Below, piece after piece: positions 7,586 to 12,420 of a stretch of 12,420 nucleotides of DNA. Under the pieces are notes generated by a model. That model ran no database searches. It worked only from the letters and a program-made list of their open reading frames with translations, and was not told the origin of the DNA. Position numbers and translations under genes: made by a program. The stretch is from Candidatus Glassbacteria bacterium RIFCSPLOWO2_12_FULL_58_11 (lineage in GTDB: Bacteria > Gemmatimonadota > Glassbacteria > GWA2-58-10). The DNA is taken from NCBI GenBank assembly GCA_001780825.1, contig MFIX01000081.1, positions 23,875-36,294 of the forward strand. Reading direction: 5' to 3'. Each line of letters begins with the position of its first letter. Position 1 is the first letter of the stretch.

Positions 7586-7591
7586 ATTATA
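7586..7591 (-). promoter_or_regulatory. Minus-strand -10 element for acpS
   Basis: Read on the minus strand, 7591-7586 is TATAAT, a consensus -10. Transcription would begin near 7579, giving a leader of about 65 bases before the acpS start. No good -35 lies at the right distance. The element is the mirror image of the plus-strand -10 at 7568, so the two form an inverted repeat. Confidence 0.35.
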
Positions 7592-7730
7592 GTGGTTGCC
7601 AAAAGTCCTTGCGCTTTGGATTCAACCTGAAATGGCTGGCCTATCCGGAAGGGTTATCCCGGTCGCATTTTGCAGCCGGGGTCTAGTAATAGCCGTCACG
7701 CTTCATTGTATCTTGCAAAGGAAATCAGGT

Positions 7731-7789
7731 GCTCCCCGGGTTTGCATCAAAGTTATATTGATCTATAGCAATTGCCGGAACCCGGGAGC
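7731..7789. other. Long-loop hairpin upstream of rarA
   Basis: GCTCCC-C-GGGTT (7731-7742) pairs with AACCCGGGAGC (7779-7789). This makes 11 base pairs with one bulged C, and the left arm of the 14-bp inverted repeat lies inside the loop. Its role is unknown. It could be RNA structure in the rarA leader or part of a degenerate repeat element. Confidence 0.45.
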
Positions 7790-7855
7790 TCAACAGCGCT
7801 CCTAATCCCATGAAGATTATTGGGAATGTGAAAATACTTTTGGCAATTGCTATAG
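7763..7855. repeat. Perfect 14-bp inverted repeat, MITE-like
   Basis: CTATAGCAATTGCC (7763-7776) and GGCAATTGCTATAG (7842-7855) are exact reverse complements, matching over 15 bases if one outer base is counted. They bound a 93-base segment. Each arm holds the smaller palindrome GCAATTGC. There is no open reading frame inside, and no clear target-site duplication is seen at the ends. It may be a short non-autonomous element, a binding-site pair or a stem in the leader RNA. Confidence 0.6.
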
Positions 7856-7856
7856 A
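7828..7856 (+). promoter_or_regulatory. Candidate proximal promoter of rarA
   Basis: GTGAAA (7828-7833, four of six to the -35 consensus) is followed by 17 bases and TATAGA (7851-7856, four of six to the -10). The -10 is formed by the right arm of the inverted repeat. It would give an 80-base leader, more usual than the 365 bases from the distal promoter. This is a weak match. Confidence 0.25.
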
Positions 7857-7944
7857 ACTGGATTTGAGCCGCCAGTCCCAAAATAAATCCGGCTCCCGGT
7901 TTTGTCCACCCGAACCTAGAACGACAGGCGGAGAAGGCTCTTTC

Positions 7945-9333
7945 ATGAAAGATGACTCGCAGGAGCTGTTCGGCATGCCTGGCCCGGAGGAGGCCGACGG
8001 CGGCTTCTCGCCTCTGGCGGACCGTATGCGGCCGGTCAGCCTGGACCAGTTCGAGGGCCAGGAGCATATCCTGGGGCCGGAGGGCGTCCTGCGAAGGATG
8101 ATCGAGACCGACCGTCTAAGCTCGATTATTTTCTGGGGCCCGCCGGGCAGCGGCAAGACCACCCTGGCCCGGATTATCGCCAATAGCACAGGCTCGCATT
8201 TCGTGCACCACAGCGCGGTCACCTGCGGAGTGGCCCAGATCAAAGAAGCGGTGGCCGAGGCGAAAGAGAGCCTCAAGCTCTACCGTAAGCGCACCATCGT
8301 ATTCCTGGATGAGATCCACCGCTTCAACAAGGCCCAGCAGGATGCGCTCCTGCCACACGTCGAGACCGGAGTAATAACCCTGATCGGGGCCACCACCGAG
8401 AACCCCTCGTTCGAGGTCAACAGCGCCCTCCTGAGCCGGGTGCGGGTCTTTGTCCTCAAGCAGCTCGGGCCCGAGAGCCTGAACCGGATTATTGACCGGG
8501 CCTTAACGGATAGCAGGCTGGGCCTGGGCGCGCATAAGCTCATGCTCGATAACCCGGCGCGCGAGCTGCTGGTCCAGGCCTCGGATGGGGATGCCAGGGC
8601 CGCGCTTACCGGACTGGAGCTGGCCGCGCTCTACCTTGAGCAGACTGAGGGGAGCAAGCCCGGTAAAGATAAGCTAATTACGCGCGAGGTAATGACCGAG
8701 GCGCTGCAAAAACGACTTCTCCAGTACGACCGTCAGGGCGAGCAGCACTACGATGTCATCTCGGCCTTTATAAAATCCCTGCGCGGCAGCGACCCGGATG
8801 CGGCCCTCTATTACATGACACGCATGCTGGAGGCTGGCGAGGACCCGCTGTTCATCCTGCGGCGGATGATCATTTTCGCCGCCGAGGATATCGGCAATGC
8901 CGATCCGCAGGCGCTGCCGCTGGCGGTGGCCGCGCACCAGGCGGTCTCGGTGATCGGCCTGCCCGAGGGCGCGATCCCGATGAGCCAGGCGGTGACTTAC
9001 CTGGCCACCGCGCCCAAGAGCAATGCGAGCTACATTGCGCTCAACAAGGCCCGCGAGGCGGCGGTCTCGCACCTCAGCCTGCCCGTGCCGCTTCATCTGC
9101 GCAATGCCCCGACCCGCCTGATGAAAGCCCTGGGCTACCACGAGGGCTACCAGTACGCCCATGATTTCCCGTACCATTATGCGGCCGGCCAGCAATACCT
9201 TCCCGATGCCCTGAAAGGCTCGGTATTCTATGAGCCGGGCAGCCTGGGTTTCGAGAAAGAAATCCGAAAGAGACTGGAATGGTGGAAGAAGCTGCGGGAA
9301 GAGGCTGAAAAGAAAAGGGAAAAAGATGAGTGA
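7945..9333 (+). CDS. rarA: Replication-associated recombination protein A (AAA+ ATPase)
   Basis: RarA (MgsA; the bacterial relative of eukaryotic WRNIP1/Mgs1) is a clamp-loader-like AAA+ ATPase that acts at stalled replication forks and single-strand gaps. The protein has 462 residues, close to the family's 440-450. Near the N terminus is PLADRMRPVSLDQFEGQEHILG, the normal RarA opening. Walker A is GPPGSGKTT (65-73), Walker B is VFLDEIHRFNKAQQDALLP (119-137), and sensor 1 is GATTENPSFEVN (148-159). The arginine finger is in SALLSR (Arg165). The C-terminal part has EDIGNADPQAL and FPYHYAAGQQYLP, both typical. Start: ATG at 7945 has GAGAAGG seven bases upstream. The frame is open to 7810, but that part covers the inverted repeat and lacks family similarity. 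It is followed by a palindromic repeat pair, not by an obvious co-transcribed gene. Confidence 0.95.
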   Translation: MKDDSQELFGMPGPEEADGGFSPLADRMRPVSLDQFEGQEHILGPEGVLRRMIETDRLSSIIFWGPPGSGKTTLARIIANSTGSHFVHHSAVTCGVAQIKEAVAEAKESLKLYRKRTIVFLDEIHRFNKAQQDALLPHVETGVITLIGATTENPSFEVNSALLSRVRVFVLKQLGPESLNRIIDRALTDSRLGLGAHKLMLDNPARELLVQASDGDARAALTGLELAALYLEQTEGSKPGKDKLITREVMTEALQKRLLQYDRQGEQHYDVISAFIKSLRGSDPDAALYYMTRMLEAGEDPLFILRRMIIFAAEDIGNADPQALPLAVAAHQAVSVIGLPEGAIPMSQAVTYLATAPKSNASYIALNKAREAAVSHLSLPVPLHLRNAPTRLMKALGYHEGYQYAHDFPYHYAAGQQYLPDALKGSVFYEPGSLGFEKEIRKRLEWWKKLREEAEKKREKDE

Positions 9334-9391
9334 GCTCTTCATGCCCACCAGTCTTGAAATCGACCGCCCAAGTAACTTGCATTCTTCATAA
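9326..9391 (+). CDS. Possible 21-residue ORF overlapping the rarA end
   Basis: An ATG at 9326 follows AAGGGA at 9315-9320, a good ribosome binding site five bases away. It overlaps the rarA stop by 8 bases, as in translationally coupled genes. The frame gives MSELFMPTSLEIDRPSNLHS plus one Ser and ends with TAA at 9391. I recognise no family. It may be a real small protein, the remnant of a gene cut off near the palindromic repeat 16 bases downstream, or chance. Confidence 0.2.
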   Translation: MSELFMPTSLEIDRPSNLHSS

Positions 9392-9406
9392 AATACTGCA
9401 AACCAC

Positions 9407-9468
9407 GTAGGGGCGGCCCCCCGTGGCCGCCCGGATTGAAATGGGCAGGCACAGGGGCCTGCCCCTGC
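9407..9468. repeat. Palindromic intergenic repeat pair, site C
   Basis: Two hairpins lie side by side. GGGCGGCC (9411-9418) pairs with GGCCGCCC (9425-9432), and GGGCAGGC (9443-9450) pairs with GCCTGCCC (9457-9464). The unit opens with GTAGGGG and closes with CCCCTGC, close to the CCCCTAC and CTCTAC edges of sites B and A. A second fold, CCACG (9403-9407) with CGTGG (9422-9426), competes with the first stem. It lies between rarA and the ABC-F gene on the same strand. Confidence 0.65.
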
Positions 9469-9522
9469 AAAAAACTAAAACTGAATTAAATTACCCGTTG
9501 CTCAAATAAAAGGAATCCCGCT

Positions 9523-11469
9523 TTGACCCTGGTCAGTTTCACGGACATCAGCCGCAGCTTTTCCGGAGTGCACATTTTCGGCCCGGCCACCGGTATTATC
9601 CGCGAGCGCGACCGGATCGGTGTGGTCGGACCCAACGGCTCGGGGAAAACCACTTTCTGCCGGGTTCTGGCCGGATTGGACCGCCCGGATGAGGGCCAGG
9701 TCCACCGGGACAAGAAGCTGCGCCAGCATTACATGGAGCAGGAACCGGTCCTCGATTCCGGATTCGGCGTCCTGGAGGAGCTCATGCGCTCCTGCACCGA
9801 GCTGCGGGAGCTGGAGAGCTCGATCCACGCCTTTGCCGGCCGTCTCGACAGCGGGGAAAAGCCCGAGGCCCGGGAGCTCGAGCGCTACGGCACGATGCTG
9901 GAGCGCTTCGAGCGGCTCGGCGGCTACAGCCTGGAGAGCCGGGCCGCGAAAATCCTCACCGGGCTGGGCCTGGGCCCGGAAACGTTCAAGCAGAGCGTCA
10001 ACTCGCTCAGCGGCGGCCAGCGCAGCCGTATCAGCCTGGCCAAGGCCTTGATCGGCGAGCCGGACCTGCTGTTCCTGGATGAGCCGACCAACCATCTCGA
10101 TCTGCGGGCCATCGAATACCTGGAAAATTTTCTGCTCGAAACCTCCTCCACCGTGGTCGTGATCTCCCACGACCGGGCCTTTCTGGACAAACTTACCAGC
10201 CGGATAATCGAAATCCTAGACGGTACGGTTACGCAGCGGCCAGGGAACTATAGCGCTTTCAGCGAATGGGCCCGCGAGGAGGCCGAAAGGCTGTCCCGGG
10301 AGCACCAGAACTACGAGCGCAAGGTCGAGCAGATCGAGGAGTTTATCCGGCGCAACATCTACGGCCAGAAAACACGCCAGGCTCAGAGCCGCAGAAAAAT
10401 GCTCGCCCGCATGAAACCGCCTCCCAAAGCGCGCAGGCAAACCGATGCGCCGAGCTGGGAAATCGAGATCTCTCGCCGGTCCGGCTCGCTGGTGCTTGAG
10501 TGCCGCTCCGTGAAATACGCCTGGCCGGATCGAGAGCCGCTGTTCGAAAACCTCGACCTGACCTTGATGCGCGGCGAAACCCTGGCGATTATCGGGGACA
10601 ATGGGAGCGGGAAAACCACCCTGCTGGAGCTGCTGGCCGGCCGGCTGCTCCCCAAGGCCGGTGAAATCACCTGGGGCAAAGAGGTGCAGACCGAATTGCT
10701 CCCGCAGCGCGTCGAGCGGCCCAGCGAGGGCAGCCGGGTAATCGACTACATGGCGGCCCGCGCGCCGGGACTGACCCTCGGCCAGCTGCGCAGCCTGCTG
10801 GCCCGTTACCTGTTCAGCGGCGAGGATGTAGAAAAGAGCGTCGATGTGCTCAGCGAGGGAGAATTCCGCAGGCTCCTGTTGGCCGGGATCATCCATTCAA
10901 AAGCCAACCTGCTGCTGTTGGATGAGCCGACCAACCACCTCGATATCTACAGCCGGGAAGCCCTGCAGTCCGCCCTGCTGGATTACCCGGGGACGGTCGT
11001 GCTGATTTCGCACGACCGGCAGCTTATCTCCGCTCTGGCCACCCGGATTCTGGAGTTCGGCCCGGCCGGGCAGGCCGCTGAGAAAAAGGACAAAGTAGTT
11101 GAATATGCGGGTGATTATTCTTATTATAAACTGGAAAAGGAAAAGCGCGCGGCCCGCCTGGAACAGTCCGCGGCCGGGCCGGAGCGGAAGCCGTCCAGGC
11201 CCGCGGAGAGTGGCGGCGCGGAGAGCGGGCCGGCGGAAGTCGGACTTTCAAAGAACGAGCTTCGCCGACTTAAAGAGCGCAAAAATTATCTCGAAAATGA
11301 AATTGCCGGCCTCGAGGAGCGCGTTCACCGGCTCCAGCTCGAATTGGCCGACCCCGAAACTTACAGGCAGGAAGGAAGGGCGGCGGGGCTGGCGACGGAG
11401 ATTGAAAAGCTGCAGGGGGAAATAAGCGCGGCATACGGGGAATGGGAAGAACTTATTGAATATGATTGA
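9523..11469 (+). CDS. ABC-F family ATPase, Uup/EttA-like, C-terminal coiled coil
   Basis: ABC-F proteins are cytoplasmic double ATPases that bind the ribosomal E site and help stalled or antibiotic-blocked ribosomes; they have no membrane domain. Here 648 residues hold two nucleotide-binding domains. The first has Walker A GPNGSGKTT (36-44), signature LSGGQ (162-166), Walker B LLFLDEP (182-188) and switch His216. The second has Walker A GDNGSGKTT (358-366), signature LSEGE (443-447), Walker B LLLLDEP (463-469) and His497. A charged interdomain linker (about 247-305) fits the tRNA-contacting linker. A Pro/Ala/Gly-rich spacer (about 545-575) leads to a coiled coil (about 575-645), as in Uup. 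The second signature has Glu in place of the middle Gly; LSxGE forms occur in ABC-F proteins. Start: TTG at 9523 has AGGA eight bases upstream. The stop overlaps the hflX start. Whether it is Uup, EttA or a resistance type cannot be settled by eye. Confidence 0.9.
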   Translation: MTLVSFTDISRSFSGVHIFGPATGIIRERDRIGVVGPNGSGKTTFCRVLAGLDRPDEGQVHRDKKLRQHYMEQEPVLDSGFGVLEELMRSCTELRELESSIHAFAGRLDSGEKPEARELERYGTMLERFERLGGYSLESRAAKILTGLGLGPETFKQSVNSLSGGQRSRISLAKALIGEPDLLFLDEPTNHLDLRAIEYLENFLLETSSTVVVISHDRAFLDKLTSRIIEILDGTVTQRPGNYSAFSEWAREEAERLSREHQNYERKVEQIEEFIRRNIYGQKTRQAQSRRKMLARMKPPPKARRQTDAPSWEIEISRRSGSLVLECRSVKYAWPDREPLFENLDLTLMRGETLAIIGDNGSGKTTLLELLAGRLLPKAGEITWGKEVQTELLPQRVERPSEGSRVIDYMAARAPGLTLGQLRSLLARYLFSGEDVEKSVDVLSEGEFRRLLLAGIIHSKANLLLLDEPTNHLDIYSREALQSALLDYPGTVVLISHDRQLISALATRILEFGPAGQAAEKKDKVVEYAGDYSYYKLEKEKRAARLEQSAAGPERKPSRPAESGGAESGPAEVGLSKNELRRLKERKNYLENEIAGLEERVHRLQLELADPETYRQEGRAAGLATEIEKLQGEISAAYGEWEELIEYD

Positions 11470-12420
11470 AGTCAAAGAGGCTCCGCAGCGGGCGGTACTT
11501 TTCGGCACGGACCGGCCGGAAAACCAGTTGTGGGGCGAGCAGCCTCTCGAGGAGCTAAGCCGTCTGGCGGAAACCGCCGGGGCCGAGGTGATCGGCAGGG
11601 TGGTTCAGCATCTGCGCAGGATCGACCCGCACACGTATATCGGCAGCGGCAAAGCCGAGGAAATCAAAGCTTTAATCGAGTCCGAAAAGGCGGACCTGGC
11701 GATTTTCGACCATGAGCTCTCGCCCAGCCAGGCCCGGAACCTGGAAGAGCTGTTCGGGGTCCAGGTATTGGATCGCACCGAGCTGATCCTGGACATCTTC
11801 GCCCGTCACGCCCGCACCACCGAGGCCAAGCTGCAAGTGGAGCTGGCGCAACTCGAATACCTGCTGCCGCGGCTCAAGAACATGTGGGTCCATCTCTCCC
11901 GTATCCGCGGCGGCATTGGTCTGCGGGGTCCCGGCGAGACTCAGCTCGAAACCGACCGCCGCCTGATCCAGAAACAAATCTCCGTTTATAAGCAGAAACT
12001 GCAAAAGATTGCCAATCACCACGTCCTGAAGCTCGGCAACCGCGAGGGCGCGTTCAATATCGCCCTGGTCGGCTACACGAATGCGGGCAAATCCTCCCTG
12101 CTCGCTGCGCTCACCGGCTGCGAGGTCCTGGTCCGAGACCAGCTTTTTTCCACCCTCGACACCACCACCCGGAAGCTCGATTTGAGCGGAGGACACTCGG
12201 TCCTGCTCACCGACACGGTGGGCTTTATCAGCCGTCTGCCCCATCAACTGGTAGCCTCTTTCAAGGCCACTCTCGAAGAGCTGACCCTGGCCGACCATCT
12301 CCTGGTGGTGGTCGATATCTCCAACCCGCATTTCAACGAGCGGATCCAGGTGGTGAACCACGTGCTGGATGAGATCGGCGCGGGCGAGGTCGAGCGAACC
12401 CTGGTTTTCAACAAGGTGGA
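11462..12420 (+). CDS. hflX: GTPase HflX, N-terminal part (cut by window edge)
   Basis: HflX is a GTPase of the Obg-HflX group that splits stalled 70S ribosomes, notably under heat or antibiotic stress. The first 319 residues are present. The N-terminal domain has HTYIGSGKAEEIK (about 57-69), followed by LDIFARHARTTEAKLQVELA and GGIGLRGPGETQLETDRRLI, both strong HflX marks. The G domain has G1 GYTNAGKSS (204-212), G3 DTVGF (251-255) and G4 NKV(D) at 317, where the window stops. The rest of the G domain and the C-terminal tail are outside. The ATG at 11462 lies within the last codons of the ABC-F gene (8-base overlap), and its own ribosome binding site is weak (GGGAAG 12 bases upstream). Translation is therefore probably coupled to the upstream gene. 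Confidence 0.95.
   Translation, partial: MIEVKEAPQRAVLFGTDRPENQLWGEQPLEELSRLAETAGAEVIGRVVQHLRRIDPHTYIGSGKAEEIKALIESEKADLAIFDHELSPSQARNLEELFGVQVLDRTELILDIFARHARTTEAKLQVELAQLEYLLPRLKNMWVHLSRIRGGIGLRGPGETQLETDRRLIQKQISVYKQKLQKIANHHVLKLGNREGAFNIALVGYTNAGKSSLLAALTGCEVLVRDQLFSTLDTTTRKLDLSGGHSVLLTDTVGFISRLPHQLVASFKATLEELTLADHLLVVVDISNPHFNERIQVVNHVLDEIGAGEVERTLVFNKV

Larger units (their letters stand above)
7513..7944. other. Divergent acpS-rarA intergenic region
   Basis: This 432-base spacer holds facing -10 elements at 7568-7591 and an 11-bp bulged hairpin at 7731-7789. It also holds a perfect 14-bp inverted repeat with arms at 7763-7776 and 7842-7855. The rarA ribosome binding site GAGAAGG lies at 7931-7937. 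A TTG-started frame of 69 codons at 7596-7805 has no good ribosome binding site and looks non-coding. A transcript from 7568 would have a leader of about 365 bases before rarA, or could be a separate small RNA. I see no known riboswitch. Confidence 0.6.

Noticed and set aside
7596..7805. 69-codon plus-strand frame in the acpS-rarA gap
   Set aside because: TTG start without a good ribosome binding site, runs through the hairpin and one inverted-repeat arm, and the product looks random.
10849..10863. Degenerate second signature (LSEGE) as a sign of a dead ATPase
   Set aside because: Both Walker A and B motifs and the switch histidines are intact, and LSxGE signatures with a variable third residue occur in ABC-F proteins.
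10216..10896. Minus-strand open frame (226 codons) opposite the ABC-F gene
   Set aside because: It lies fully within a well-supported ABC-F gene and its product matches no family I recognise.

Overview
This window is a GC-rich stretch of a Gram-negative-type bacterial chromosome. It carries mostly housekeeping genes and one small surface/secreted module. Two proteins have export signals: one has a lipobox, the other a cleavable signal peptide and a secreted beta-helix fold. The gene set (FG-GAP/VCBS lipoprotein, parallel beta-helix protein, formate-tetrahydrofolate ligase) does not fix the phylum. An uncultured, FCB-like lineage is a guess only. Five of the nine main genes appear to start with TTG or GTG.

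Layout. On the left, valS (minus strand, 5' part only) and fhs (plus) are divergent across a gap of about 370 bases, which holds a good sigma70-type promoter for valS. A palindromic repeat cluster follows fhs. Next comes an outer-membrane-type lipoprotein built of nine calcium-binding FG-GAP/VCBS motifs (plus). It converges on a secreted right-handed beta-helix protein (minus), and between them lie a palindromic repeat and a 17-bp bidirectional terminator. A DCC-family thiol-disulfide oxidoreductase (plus) is divergent from the beta-helix gene and overlaps the 3' end of acpS (minus) by 15 bp.

The 432-base gap between acpS and rarA is the most structured non-coding part. It has a symmetric pair of -10 elements, an 11-bp hairpin and a perfect 14-bp inverted repeat. 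rarA (plus) follows, then another palindromic repeat pair, then an ABC-F ATPase gene whose stop codon overlaps the start of hflX, which runs off the right edge.

Functional links. fhs feeds one-carbon metabolism and acpS activates acyl carrier protein. rarA works at stalled replication forks. The ABC-F/hflX pair both act on ribosomes and are probably translationally coupled. The FG-GAP lipoprotein and the beta-helix protein are likely cell-surface or extracellular proteins for polysaccharide binding or breakdown, but no substrate can be read from the sequence.

I see no CRISPR array, prophage, transposase, tRNA or rRNA, and no clear new multi-gene system. The most unusual signals are the repeats in three intergenic spacers, which share a GTAGGGG/CCCCTAC edge, and the inverted-repeat element upstream of rarA.
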